Shown in pieces: positions 1 to 11,642 of a DNA stretch of 64,000 nucleotides. Location: positions 10,852,805-10,916,804 of the forward strand of contig NC_052132.2 in the NCBI RefSeq assembly GCF_016086655.4, given 5' to 3'. A program made the translations under genes and the position numbers. The DNA comes from Lepeophtheirus salmonis. Its lineage: Eukaryota > Arthropoda > Copepoda > Siphonostomatoida > Caligidae. Within the stretch, counting starts at the first letter, position 1, and each line of letters begins with the position of its first letter. The notes under the pieces are model-generated. The model searched no databases, was not told where the DNA came from, and worked only from the letters and a program-made list of their open reading frames with translations.

Positions 1-28
1 AAAATAACGAGAATGAGGCTTAGTCTAC

Positions 29-211
29 TTAAGTGAGATGAATCTTTAGGTTGTTGTCTGCGGAGAGTGGCAAAACCTCTTCCATTATGATTTTTTTTTC
101 AAACCCTGAGTTCGCCTGTGTTTCAGCCTCCTTCAATAGAGTTTTGTTTTGCAGCAGCTGGCATCTTTCCGCCTTTAGATTTATCTGTTCATATTCCTGA
201 ACATGAGTCAT
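29..211 (-). other. Unassigned short ORF, possible coding remnant
   Basis: An open frame of 60 codons with charged, helix-like composition (many K, E, Q; for example NLKAERCQLLQNKTLLKEAE), unlike the hydrophobic chance ORFs common in this AT-rich DNA. The same frame continues upstream on the minus strand for about 20 more codons broken by two stops. No family is recognised and no convincing splice sites are visible. It could be an old coding fragment, an exon, or chance. Confidence 0.2.
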
Positions 212-1309
212 TTAGTATACAACTTTTAGGACATCATAAATTCATCTCCGGTGTGTGCAAGCAAGTTGTACCATTTTTGATACTAAGATTTAAATTAACT
301 TAATCAAGAACGACATCTACATAGTATCGAGGGAATTTTTTTATTATAATTATACCTTATAATATTAAAAATTTGTTCTCAAAATGCCCTTCTTCTGTAG
401 CAATTATGGCCTCCAGTCTATGCTAGTACGCATATCACACCTAGATGACATATTCATTAGATATATAAGCCATATACCTATGGGAAATACATATACTTAT
501 AAACGGAGGTCTTCAGAAGAATCAAAATTGTGGTGGGGGAAATTGAAGGCCCTGCTCTTAACAAAGTCCCTTATTTCGTAGTCTGGTACCGAGGATTCTG
601 GTAATGAGGGGAAAGGGGCAACAAGTTTTATAGTAAGGTTCTGAGTCGTGTTGAGAACAGTAATACCCTTTGGGGTATTTGGCATCCAACTAGGGCTTCA
701 CAAACTTTTTCATCACCTCCTTTACAAAGTGAATTGCATGTAGAAGATCTGCAATCCATTGCCTTTTTCCCTTTTTTGTCGTTGTTTTTGTTCTATTTTT
801 AAATATTAAATATTTCATTTATTGCACGTACCTTATATTATAAAGTATTTTCATATCTTTAGAATAGACTAATTTCGCAGAATAATTCTTTCAAGTTTCG
901 AATAAAATAACTAGTGATGCAAACAAAATGGGTAGAAATGTTCACTCCCTCGCTTAAAAACTCCAAGTACAAACCAATAATAATGAATAATTGCTATTAT
1001 TTGGTTGCAAAAATGTAAACTGTTCCTGAATCAAAATACTCAAAAAGATTACACGTTTGAAGATGCAAATGCTTTCAAAAGTCACTAAGTCATCTTCGGA
1101 TGAAAATGAGTAAAAATAATTACAGGCGGTTATTGAATGTAATACAAATGATGTCTAATCTTCCTCGTCATAGGCACTCTTGTTTGAAAGCCCTAAGATA
1201 CTACTGTAGGACGAGTATGCGTCGGCAACTTAATAATGATGGGGCTACCTAATGGTGTCTCTTTTTAATTGGCAGAAAGGTAGTTGCATCAAAAAGCCTT
1301 AGTGAAGTT
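212..1309. other. Non-coding stretch, no gene seen
   Basis: AT-rich sequence with short chance ORFs on both strands. The longest is a 62-codon minus-strand frame at 497-685 (ends SSEDLRL) that resembles no family I know. No repeat or RNA gene was recognised. Confidence 0.5.
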
Positions 1310-1756
1310 TTGGACATCATACCGACAGATGTTCCAGATATAAAGAAGATTGAATTTACAGAGGAACGGTGTCGCGTCGTGACAATCATTTTTGTCCACA
1401 ACATCATGAAATTTTTAAATTGGAAGGCCTTAAATGTGACTGGCATCCCCATCCAGACCGTGGCAACAATACTAAGCATCTTATTATATCCCAGAAAGGT
1501 CGCTGAAGTGGCTAAGACAGCACTGCTATGACTTCATTTCGAAGGAAATATGTCTCACAAGCAGTACATATCTTAATCCGATGGATTATTTAGTCTGGAT
1601 GAATCTCAAACAAATCGAACATGTCAAGCCATCGAGGAATCTTTGATTCTTCCATCAAGGAAACAATGATCAACATGCCCAGAAACTATCTCATCAACGC
1701 CTGCTCCTCCTTTTGGGTCCCAGATCCAGGCTGTGATGGAAGCAAATTTCAAGTAA
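1310..1756 (+). pseudogene. Tc1-like transposase remnant (N-terminal piece joined to C-terminus)
   Basis: The first part (to 1531) is open and reads VPDIKKIEFTEERCRVVT..., followed by a helix-turn-helix-like stretch (NVTGIPIQTVATIL). After a stop, shifted frames carry the C-terminal end of a Tc1/mariner-superfamily transposase: LNPMDYLVW, the block that holds the third catalytic aspartate (around 1577-1603), then NMPRNYLINACSSF, then SQIQAVMEANFK and a stop at 1754-1756. The central catalytic region with the first two acidic residues is absent, so this is an internally deleted dead copy. No TIRs were located at its ends. Confidence 0.6.
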
Positions 1757-2775
1757 TTCTGTCGGAAAAAGGTGACCTGAGTGATAATTGAAAGACTTTT
1801 AAAAAATAATATAATAGGCGTAGTAGGAATAAATACAATATTTTTCAAATATATAGTTTAGAAATGTGTATCGGGCATTGGCAAAGTGCGATTTGTTTAC
1901 GTCAGATGACGGTAGAAAGATAAGGTTTTGTACTAAAAAACTTTTAGACAGTTTAGTGATTGTTTGACTCAGTATTGTCATAAAGATGGATACTAGCAAA
2001 GATAAAAATAGCCATATGTTGTTCTATAAATGGTGAAACGCAAGCCAGGCGACTGAAAATGTGAATAGTATTTATGGTCTAAGCTTTTCAACTTATTTGA
2101 CAAGCCCCGCCCAATTTTTTTAACAAGCCTTTCATAAGCCAAGCCAAATACAAGTTTGAGTTTCAGGGTCAATTTTACTAAAAATATCGTTTTTGATAAC
2201 AATTTTATAAATCAAATAATACTTCGAGTTAATTATTTTTAGAAATAAATATTAGTAAGTTTAACTAATTACTTTTTTCCTTCATTAAATTCCAAGTGCT
2301 ATACATTACTTATGTATTTTGAAGCCCTTTATTTGATTACAAAATTTATCAGTCTTATAAATCTAATTCGTTTTAAACACAAGTCGTTTTATCACAATCT
2401 TTTACGTATAAATACCACTCAAGTTCCAACATTAAAATAACCCTGTTAATTGGTTTAATTTGTTTCCTTTGAATTCAATTACAAGCGCTATTTAACATTT
2501 CCTTAATTTTTCCATTGAAGGTTAACTTTAATGTTTATGTTTAAAGGAGGGTCTTCACTTTAATTACCTATAAGGACTCTAAACAGAAAATAGTATTTCC
2601 CTTCAAAATGTCTACCTTTTGACCCTAAAAATGATACGTATCTCAACTTAAAGAAAGACCTAATCATAAACATATTCATAATCTAAAGAGTGATATTTAT
2701 ATTCAAAAGCTGTTTTTTGTATAAGTATGTACTGGTTGGGGACTCAAATATTAGAAAGTTTTTGCCTTTTAAATT
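1757..2775. other. Non-coding AT-rich stretch
   Basis: Only short chance ORFs and A/T-rich low-complexity sequence. No gene, RNA or repeat was recognised. Confidence 0.5.
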
Positions 2776-3010
2776 CTACATATTCAATATTTCCACTCCA
2801 TTCTGATTGATGCCTTCAATACGGGGACAAACAGAAGCACAATTAGCCTTGATGAAGTCAGAGGACAATTTTTTTCCACTCCTCCATGATCACATCCCTT
2901 AGAGCATCGACATTTGGGTGAAAAGTCTTGTTCGGCTTTGCCCTCCAAGACACTCCAAACAGTAAAGTCCAGTGGTTTATGTCAGGTGAGGACGAAGTCC
3001 ATTAGCTTTT
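2776..3010 (-). pseudogene. Tc1-like transposase C-terminal remnant
   Basis: The minus strand reads KPLDFTVWSVLEGKAEQ, matching the DLNPLDxxVW block around the third catalytic acidic residue of Tc1/maT-like transposases. After a frameshift it continues as TFHPNVDALRDVIMEEWKK, then after another as SDFIKANCASVCPRIEGI, ending in a stop at 2776-2778. The order and spacing fit the last ~75 residues of the protein. Two frameshifts and the missing N-terminal two thirds show it is dead. Confidence 0.65.
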
Positions 3011-3172
3011 AAATCCCTGGATCTTAATTAAGATCCCTAACAAATTCGAAATGTTTAGTTATACCATACCCTCATACTTCCAATTGGGGACCAACAACCA
3101 TCCTATCTCTAGTCCCACTCCCGATTTTAATTAATTTTATGAAGAATTAATTACTTTTTCTAAATTATAATA

Positions 3173-3691
3173 AGTTGGAGAAAAAGTAATTTCGTATTTT
3201 GCTTATATTTCAATGCATTATAAGAAATGTTTATTATTTAATTTAGTTCAAGTACGCTTTGTTCAGTTCAATTTTCACAGGCATCTATTAATTCTAAATT
3301 TGTAACCCCAAGTGCATTATGAGGGATAGGTGGTAACCACTTAGTGACAGGTCTGGACTATTGGGTGGATGCAGAATCAATACTGTTCTCTTCTTTTCGA
3401 TCACAGTATCGGCCCAGAATTAAAGAACACCATTGTAAATTTTCTTGTTCGCTTTCTACCCATTTTTCCCTTTCAGTTAGTAAAAATGTATAATATGGTG
3501 AATTTCTTCCGTTGAGACTTCAATACTCGACGCACGATAATTCACAATTAAACTGGTTCAGCTCAATACTCTTCAAAATAGTTTGCAATATATAAGCACA
3601 TCTTTTCAACAGAATACCGTATGATCCGATGTGACCAATTATGAACAAGATATACCTATTTAAAAAATACGAAATTACTTTTTCTCCAACC
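3173..3691 (-). mobile_element. Internally deleted mariner element with TIRs (family M2)
   Basis: The ends are inverted repeats with core GTTGGAGAAAAAGTAATTTC, continuing about 28 bp with only a first-base difference. A TA dinucleotide flanks each side (3171-3172 and 3692-3693), as expected for mariner insertion. Total length is about 519 bp, against 1.2-1.3 kb for intact members. Inside, on the minus strand, 5' leader sequence homologous to the mariner at 39.8 kb is followed by HPPNSPDLSLSGYHL. That is the block usually ending in APSDYHLF, with the third catalytic aspartate replaced by glycine. It is non-autonomous. Confidence 0.75.
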
Positions 3692-4263
3692 TAAATATTA
3701 TTTTGTTAATGAGATTTCTTCACTTTCAAATATAATATTTTATTTTAAAAAAAGAGCCATATACAAAAGTATTGTCATAAAAAAACTCTCTTTGTAGAAT
3801 AATACTTCTTTCACAAAAAATAATGAATCATTTTAATGGGATTAAATATATATTTATGTGTTTATATATGCAAAAATAGGGAAAGCAATTCATCAACTAT
3901 TTTTGCCAATTAAACAAACGATAGAAAATTGTGCATTGTAAATCCAACGTATAAATAGAGAATACGGCTCATATTATGTGGACTCACTAATATAATTAAT
4001 TTTACATACATAATATGCAAATATTTGTTCAAATTTTTGCATAACATATTTGTATTAAGCGGAGGAGAAATTATTTTATGATTTTATAAACATATTGATT
4101 TATAAGTCATTTGTCCTTTCAGCACGTACAAAACATGGATTTAACACAAAATCAAGACGGAAGAATTTGTCTCAAAATTGAGTGTGGATTACAATGAGTA
4201 TTTTTCAATAAATAGTCGTCAATTTCTAAAAACAAATTATCCTTAGTAATTCTTTGGTGCGTA
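3692..4263. other. Non-coding stretch between two mariner remnants
   Basis: AT-rich sequence with no recognisable gene or repeat. Confidence 0.5.
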
Positions 4264-4760
4264 TATGAAGGTTGTCTGAAAATTTTCCGACCTCAACGTA
4301 AAAATGGGAGCACACGTAAATAAAACATCAACCTAGCATCTGTTGAGAGTAACTCATCAATATTTAAGCCAGTTGTTATACTCGTATAACAGTTGTTGGA
4401 GACGGGTTGATCTGAGTGTTTTTGTAAAAATGGACAAAATCCAGTCTAGAGTTGTTATTAAATATTTGTTTTAAAATTTTTTTAGATGCAAATTGTTGCA
4501 GATATATAAAGGCTTGTTGTGTTAAAATCTAACGTGTTTTAGTCAGTCCAACTGGGAGAAATTGACAGCAAAAAAAGAGTGTCTTGTGGATAATTATTTT
4601 GCAGAAAAAACGCTGATAACTATTTGGACGGATTACAGAGCTTGGAGAAGTCGATAGAGTTGCAAGGAGACCATATTGAAAAATAAATAAAACATAAAGA
4701 ATAAATGATGTTGATCTATTTTTGAGGTCAAAACTTTGCAAACTAGCACGCACAACTCTG
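4264..4760 (+). mobile_element. Internally deleted mariner element (family with GACCTCAA-type TIR)
   Basis: The left end reads GTCTGAAAATTTTCCGACCT and the right end carries a diverged inverted copy (rc GTTTGCAAAGTTTTGACCTC). A start codon at about 4430 gives MDKIQSRVVIKYLF, typical of the mariner N-terminus. The far C-terminus follows almost at once: DNYLDGLQSLEKSIELQGD, then HIEK and a stop at 4684-4686. The whole catalytic core is missing. A related 5' end lies at 11.6 kb. Confidence 0.65.
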
Positions 4761-5240
4761 TACTGTATGGAGTTTTATTAAATATTAGTTAAGGCCTCAA
4801 TTTTAAGAAAGAAAAAAAAGTATTTTATATTATTAAAAAATGTTAAAATTTCATGTAAAAAATTAATTTTTTTGGAAATAAATTTGAAAAACTAATTTCC
4901 AAATATTCAATTTTGTAAAACAAATTTCAAATCTTAAATTTTCTAGCAAACAGAAAAAAATCATTAATTTGAAAAAGGGATACAGCTTCTCAAGTCCATC
5001 ATCCTCTGCGGACGTCCCTGGCTAATTTTTTTAAGTTGTTGTAATATCTTTTTTTTTCTTGGCCATATAACATTCTATATTTCATTAATTTTTGATATCA
5101 AAAACATTTCATTTTAGTTAAACAAGATACTTTTAAAACTATATTAAGGATCAACATAACAAACAAGTAAAAAAAAAAAAAAATATGAAACAGATTATTA
5201 GGAAAATAAAAAGCTATATTCAAATAAGAATTTAAAACAG
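4761..5240. other. AT-rich low-complexity stretch; 3' flank of the LINE remnant
   Basis: Runs of A and T and repeated AAATTT-like words. A T-run at about 5050-5059 could be the poly(A) tail of the minus-strand LINE next to it, but it lies nearly 200 bp past the stop codon. No gene was seen. Confidence 0.4.
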
Positions 5241-6980
5241 TTATTTAATTGATATAAGAACTTTGACCACCAAATTTATCGTAAGAGTTACGCTTCGATG
5301 ATCTGTATCTTTTGTGGTCCTTTTAGCATAATTAACTTGTTGGGTTTTTGTTATTATGTTGTTCACTTTATCTTCTTCCTTGCCTTTAAAATGTAAGCAA
5401 AAGTATTCCCCATTAGTTTTGGCCTTAAAATTCTATAAAAGAATCTGCCAGACCCGTTTGTACAGGTCCTTTAATATGACACACTCCTAGAAGAGATGGC
5501 CCGTTGTTTCGTTATCTGTGTTGCTAAAATAAGCACAAACGTCTTTGGTCTTTAATAAAATTGGCTCAAACTTCCAAAGTTCCTGAAAAAAGGCGGTATT
5601 TTAACCACGTCTCAGGTGCTCCTTAGTATTCATTTCGCACGGCATTGATGCTGTTTTGGGGTCCTTTTTTATACTTCTCCTCTCCAAATAACTTTGAAAC
5701 GGTTTCATTGTTTGTCTCTTTTCAATTTTTCTCATATTTGCAGTCGATGGCAGACAAGCCATATTCGAAATGGAAGCAAAGGCCTTTCAACTAATTTGGA
5801 GATTCCGAATCTGACTTTGAAGGCTTGCCCAGCCATTCTGTCCATCAAGTTAGCTGAGGATGTATCATCCCCCCGCAATATCAGCATTGAATGTTTGGAT
5901 TTCAGATCGACTCATAGTTTCTTTAATAGGGCATTCCCAATCAAGAGACAACTCTAGATTTTCAATGGCTCCTCTTGCACCTTCACAAAAACCCTGCATA
6001 TGCACATAGAATATTGTTAGTCTTTTAAGAACTGTTTGGTAACCATCATGAGGATTCTCCAAAAGAAGAGAGTTATTTTTCTATACAATATCCATTAGCG
6101 TTTCTGCCAAAATATTCCATATTTTAATCACGCACTGGAAATTCATTATCCTCCATATCTTCGAGACACACATAACCGAGAGACTGCCCTACTTGAGTCT
6201 ACCGTTAATCCTCTCATTTGAAATATTTCTCTTCTTTTCGTGTTGAAGGAAGGATTGTTGTATTTAATATTCATCGTTATTTAGACGAGTACTAGTACGT
6301 CCAATCCAGGATCCAAGAAGTTTAATGTTATTTGATATTTGAAAACTTTCTGATAAAGCTACTGTAAGGACTCATTATCTCCGTTTTATCAGATTTGGTC
6401 ATCAATCCCGATCCCTAAAACTCTTAAAGTATCACCATACTCTTCTTGATAGATCTTACAGTTTCTAAAGGTTTGCTACAAAGAATAAGAGTTAGGTCAT
6501 CAGCGTAACAAAAGGCACTTTGGATGACCCATAATAGATGAGAAACCAATGCTTCTGAATACTTGGGAGAACTCCATCGACCCAATCATCAAAAAAATAT
6601 CGGACAATGGGCCTCCTTGTATAACCCCCTTTTGTTGTGAAATAATGATTTATCCATTCCATACCTTATAAGTCTACAAGAACAAGAAACTATTACCACA
6701 ACCATTCCTATTATGAAATCCCTGAAGCCTTTCCTAAGCAATGTACGGATTATGTAGTCATTTGTTAATGTATCAAAAGCTGTGGCAAACCCTATAGTCA
6801 TCAGAGAGATATCCTGTCGTGATTCCAGGAAAGCAGAAGGGTATGTTGTCCATGTGCTTTTTTAGGAAGCTATACTGAGAGGAATGGAGAAACAGACTCT
6901 TTATGCAATTGATTCTGTTGACGATTTTAACTACGTTTAGGCATGAACAAACTAAAAAAATGCTTATTTTATTCAAGCTG
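5241..6980 (-). pseudogene. 5'-truncated LINE, reverse transcriptase remnant
   Basis: Reading the minus strand, reverse-transcriptase blocks appear in the correct order across several frames. They are SQYSFLKKH (about 6860-6890), the palm start FATAFDTLTNDYIIRTLL (about 6740-6790), KGVIQGGPLSDIF (about 6610-6640), and the catalytic box FCYADDLTLIL (YADD codons at 6496-6507). Further on, ETTGHLF and ECVILKDLYKRVWQ (about 5450-5500) resemble the zinc-binding C-terminal domain of many non-LTR elements. The last frame ends VVKVLISIK and a stop at 5241-5243. Several stops and frameshifts break the ORF; sequence upstream of the RT palm is absent, typical of 5'-truncated insertion. The exact clade (CR1/Jockey-like or other) cannot be settled by eye. 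Confidence 0.75.
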
Positions 6981-7531
6981 CTGTGATGGTATTCAATTTA
7001 GCAAACCACTACCCCTTTGACGTAAATATAAATATAACAATAGCACTGATATACAAAAAGAAGCCTATTTACCCACACTTTACAATATTTTTATTTACAT
7101 TGTAATGAAATAGAAAATGGACTATTTGTTACAGGTTTTTGAATAGCTAATGTATTTATAGTCGATACTTATGCGTACTTCTCCATTGATTTTCTCTGTA
7201 ATAAATCAAATTACTTTTGAATATAATGAAAATGGATAAAAACAATAAAATGTTGCCAAATAATGTCGGTTTATTTTTTTACTTTTGGCTTATTTCCTCT
7301 CATCATAAAAAAAGAAATCACTTTCTCTGTCAATAATATATATCAGCTGTCAAAAGTGTGTGAGCAGGAAAACAACATAAGATTATAAGTTTTTCCTTGC
7401 TCTTAGATACCTATATATTGCCCATCGTAATAGATCTAATTAGTTTAAATTTAATTCAGTAATAAAATTCTTTATAAAATCATATTATCCTCCGCGGAGT
7501 AACATTTTTTCCCTTTTATTTAAATGCGTTG
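6981..7531. other. Non-coding stretch
   Basis: AT-rich sequence upstream of the LINE remnant. No gene was recognised. Confidence 0.4.
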
Positions 7532-7584
7532 CAATAATGGTTGTCAAACAACAGCATGCAGCTGTTGTTTGACAACCATTATTG
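7532..7584. repeat. Perfect inverted repeat, 24-bp arms, 5-bp spacer
   Basis: The left arm 7532-7555 (starts CAATAATGGTTGTCAAAC) is exactly complementary to the right arm 7561-7584 around the spacer ATGCA. Flanking bases do not pair. The sequence could form a tight hairpin or cruciform. No gene context suggests a terminator or a regulatory site. Confidence 0.9.
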
Positions 7585-8178
7585 AATAATAATCAACGGC
7601 TAATTACCACTATAAGGAAGTTGAACAGACATTATGCTTAAGCCTCCGTTATTTTGTTTGTATGCCTTCAGAATTACAGCAAAAGTTACAAATCGTTTTT
7701 GATCAAACATGGTAGAAAGGGTATACATGGTCACAGTACCAGGGCAAGGTAAAGGCCAAAGCTAAAGCTCAAGGTAACACAAAGCATAAAAAATGGATCC
7801 TCCACGATAAATTTGGTACCAATTGAGATACATAACTCAATTTTATTTTAGGTGGAGGTTTTGTGCTCATGTTGTGATTGTAAAGTCACAACATTTCCCT
7901 ACATTTAAAATCAGCTTACATTAACCCTAATGGTGTTTGTTTATAAATGACGGAAATAAACATATTGCATCAGATATAAATTTATTTAAATGAAAATATA
8001 GTCAAATTCGATTAAAATAAACTTTTATTATATAAAAGAAGAGTTGACTTTATCCTGATTTTTTTCTATCCAAAGTATAGCGTGCCGGCGTTGATTAGTA
8101 ACAAAGTTTTTTTTTTTTTTTAAATCAAAAAATTGAAATTTTGGAAATAAAGTTTCAAATATTATTTTATTTATTTAT
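7585..8178. other. Non-coding stretch with a short Lys/Ala-rich frame
   Basis: No gene is recognised. One plus-strand frame at about 7716-7828 is open and reads SQYQGKVKAKAKAQGNTKHK before a stop; it is built on imperfect AAAGCT-like hexamers and may be low complexity rather than coding. A 16-T run lies near 8106. Confidence 0.3.
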
Positions 8179-8433
8179 TTAAAAATTGGTCATCTTTCTC
8201 ATGCTTTTCATCGGCCTCCTGTCTATCTTCTCCTTCACAGAGTCCAAAAAGGCTGGAGACCAAATTTTGATGAGACCACCACTGCCAGGACTCGTTGCAA
8301 GGCTTTGGGGTTCCTTTTTAAGCTTATTCACCTTGAAGACAGGCCTCTCCAAGCCGCCGACGATCCTGAAAATTTCTGCCACATTCAGATGGGCATCGAG
8401 CAAGTCAGAACTCCTTTTTTTTTTAACCTCCAT
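8179..8433 (-). pseudogene. maT-like transposase N-terminal remnant
   Basis: An open frame of 84 codons. It carries the N-terminal helix-turn-helix region seen in the other maT-like copies here (52.97 and 62.6 kb). It has NVAEIFRIVGGLERPVFKV, then a LKKEPQSLATSPGSGG linker, then FLDSVKEKIDRRPMKSMRK. These align with EVAEFIDIVKCSRSLI and FLGDLKKKIKEDPTESMNR at 62.7 kb. The frame stops where the second DNA-binding helix group should begin, and no catalytic domain follows. The minus-strand 3' flank is T/A low complexity. Confidence 0.65.
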
Positions 8434-9117
8434 CGTCGCTTTCGATCCTAATTCGAATTTTTTTTTTTTTAATTTGTTTTAATTGGATTATAAAATAAGT
8501 GCCTGTAACTTACAATAGCTTAAAATAAGGAGTACGAGTTGTAAACAAAATTAAATCTTACTGAATGTTTCGTTACCTCCCATTGTATGTTTAAGCAAGG
8601 TCATATAGGCTGAAATTCAAAGTTGTGCCTTTATTGGTCTAGCAGTTCCAGAGGTTGAAGAACACTCACAAGTGATTACTTTATATTTAGGTTAAATAAT
8701 AATAACTACAGCTTAAGAAAATAAAAAAATCCTCTTCATATTGAAAAATAAAAATGTCGAATCCGCTTTATGGGGACATATATTATTCACCTCTAGGGAT
8801 AACTTGTTGCATTACATACAACATTTGACAAAAATGTTTTTCAAGGTAAATGTAATATGTACAGTAATTTATGACAATTTAAGTTTTCTACATATCTTCA
8901 TCTCTATAAATTATTTGTGGCATAAAACAATTTGTTTTGTTCAAATAAAATTAAATATTGATAATAATGTATGTTGAACTAACATATGTTTCCAAAATTT
9001 ATTTATCTGCAGTTTAATTTGAGAATAATTCTTAATTTGATGGACAAAATAAATACTTTTTCAAAAGAAAAAAAATATTCTTTTATATAACAGAATAATT
9101 AAAAGAGGAAAACCACC
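8434..9117. other. Non-coding stretch
   Basis: AT-rich with homopolymer runs. A 78-codon plus-strand ORF at 8741-8977 is hydrophobic and I/N/F rich, as expected for chance ORFs at this composition. Confidence 0.45.
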
Positions 9118-9240
9118 CTCATTGACGTCACAAGGTATCGATTTGACCTTCTTTAAGGACCGACAAGTGGGAAGGATTGGATGGGACCCGACTTGAACAC
9201 GATTTTAAGTACTAAATAAGTACCGATACAACACTAGTAC
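9118..9240 (+). repeat. Interspersed repeat family A, partial copy
   Basis: It starts GACGTCACAAGG and ends with the family's terminal block AAGTACTAAATAAGTACC followed by GATACAACACTAGT. The same order is seen at 23.92-24.03 kb (TGACGTCATCAAGGAACGAA ... CCTAAATAATGACC) and 38.7-38.8 kb. It is diverged and has no ORF. The family type is unknown; it could be a non-autonomous element or SINE. Confidence 0.5.
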
Positions 9241-10687
9241 TTATATGAAGGTCCGAAATAACGTTACCAAAAGTAGCTGACAACATTTAAATTTTTTTTT
9301 TTTTTTTTTTGACGTTTGATGCCCATTTTCTTATTTAGAGGAATAAAATACAAAATAAAAAAATATCTGGAAAACCGAATTCCCAACTTTTGTTTGTACG
9401 ATACACCCTAATATACATTAATTTTCAAAGATATCAATATAGAAACTTCTCGTTATTTTTTGTATTCCTGTCAATATTTTTCAAAGGGAAAAGTATTCGT
9501 ATATACAGCTTGCAATCGTTATTTAACAACGAAAATAGCGTTGTTTGTTGTTTTTGACAATCGTGGAAAAGGCAGAGTTTTTTGTTGAGATCTAGGCTGG
9601 ACCAGACAATTTTGAGATTGCAAACTTCTTAAATTTTTTGTATTAACACAAAAACAATTGCAAATTAGCTCCTGATTTTTTATTCGTGCGATTTATGAAT
9701 ACTCGTAATTTGCTTCAATTTTTAATATACCAAAAACAATCTATAAATAAATTTTCATAGTTCGTAATTTGCAAATTTTTTGGAACACAAATAATTATGC
9801 TGGGGAGTTAAAATTGGGTCAATCAGATTTGCTGTTATACAAGAATGATAAAAAGGTGAAGTTTGTCCAAATCAGGTTTAATTAGAAACTGATTTATTTT
9901 GAACAAACAGATATGTTTTAGACTTTTACAGAATTGCAAACTTCTAATTTTCTAACCAACTAATCATTTACATCAATAAAATTAGATATATTGTTGTATA
10001 AATTTTACATCTTTTTGTTTAAAATAATTATGTCTCTAAAACCCTTCAATAAAAACAACAGTTGATAAAACAACCGGGTATTAAAATACTAAAGTTCGGC
10101 ACTTTCAATAATGTGGGACATCACATATCTGAAATGATTTTCAAAACTCTGTACAACAAAACTTTGAATGTGTCATGAATCAGAAATACAACTTTTCTGA
10201 TTTATAAAACCTGTTTTATTGCTTTTTGGGAAAAGAAAAATAAGTTGCCATTGGAAAATTTACACTTTTTTAACACGTTTAAAATAAAATTTTGTATGTC
10301 AAATCAACTATTATTGGGAACTTCTTAAAAATTCAGATATGTAATTCAACCCAGCTTTTACTTAGGAGCTCCTTTTTATGATATATTTGATAAAAAATTG
10401 ACTTGTAGATTTTTGTATTTCAGATTGTATATTTTAAATCACTCACCTTATGGATGGATATAATACACTATTTGATAGCTATTGAATTATGCAACAAAAT
10501 ACTTTACTGTATAAAAAAAAATAAGTTTTTTATTTATATACGAATATACATATTTATGTTTGATAAAGGAATAATTTGGTAATTAATTAACTTTATTCCT
10601 TTAAAAAATAATGAATTATGCAATTTATTTTGTAGTCTGTTTCTCAAAAGTAAATTATCAAATAATTGCTACTCATAAAGTATATAT
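9241..10687. other. Non-coding AT-rich stretch
   Basis: An 18-19 T run at about 9292-9310, then AT-rich sequence without a recognisable gene or repeat. Confidence 0.5.
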
Positions 10688-11060
10688 ACGGGGGTCGTTT
10701 GAAAAGTCCTTATAATGCCTGGGAGATGGTATTACTGGCGTGTATCTAGGTTATGTTTAGTTAGTAGATTGTCTTGAAAGAACAAACACCAACTTTCAGC
10801 CAGATCGGGCGATTTGGTTCTGTTTGGCATGCTGAGTAAATAGAGTTAGCTGAAATGTTGGTGGAATACGTGAGAAAGAGATCAAAAGCTATGTCACCTT
10901 GGTCATCGTCCAGCAGCGTGGGGTCAACCTCCAAACCATCTACTGCGTACGAAATAGGACAGTCAAACCAACCCTTGAAGCCTCTTCTAAGGCCAACCTG
11001 ACCATATTAGCTGCTAATTTGAATTTTTCAAATGTGTTAAAGGTTACTGAAGAGATAATT
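10688..11060 (+). mobile_element. 5' fragment of a Tc1/mariner-superfamily element
   Basis: The start, GGGGTCGTTTGAAAAGTCCT after a TA, looks like a mariner/Tc1 TIR. About 190 bp further a frame reads EIKSYVTLVIVQQRGVNLQT then IYCVRN, a helix-turn-helix of the type that binds the TIR. It continues TVKPTLEASSKANLTI and then degrades. No catalytic blocks or right end were found, so only the 5' third remains. Confidence 0.5.
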
Positions 11061-11642
11061 TGAGGAGATCCTATTCTTTACTCAAAAGCATAAAAAGTTA
11101 TCTATAAAAAGAAATACGTCTTAGTGTATTAAATCGTGACTTTAAGGATAGATAATTTTTTTTCCTACAGTTATTAAATATCATCATGTTTATTTAATAA
11201 AGTTATTTATATTAAATGTCGTTTTTTGCAAGTTCAGATAAGCGATGAAGGACGCACTTAATAGTAATACTTTAAAGGGTTTCCTGATGATTTATATCAA
11301 TATGAAGGCAATTGCAAAAATTAAATTGATAATCTCTTTCACCTTAGTATTTCTCACGTCTCTTTCTCATTACCTTCACTGTATAATTATTTGTTTTATT
11401 CATTTTTTCTTCTTCTTTTATATTTATGTAAGCTTTAAATGGTTTGAATGCCAGCTGTTGCTTGTCAACATTATTACTTTTTCAAAAACAAAACCTTTAT
11501 ATCAGAAAAATTTAAAAAATAAGATTAAATTTTATTCTTCTTTTATTGAATTTGATGTACTCATACACTGTTATATTTTTGGAATGTTACCAAATATTCA
11601 TCATTATCGTAAAACTAAACCATTTGCATTTTTTTTGGTATA
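11061..11642. other. Non-coding stretch holding the longest chance ORF
   Basis: AT-rich. A 144-codon plus-strand ORF at 11245-11679 is rich in F, I, L, Y and K and runs straight into the TIR of the next transposon, so it is not taken as a gene. Confidence 0.5.

Noticed and set aside
8186..8482. 98-codon plus-strand ORF with hydrophobic N-terminus
   Set aside because: Antisense to the maT-like N-terminal remnant at 8179-8433.
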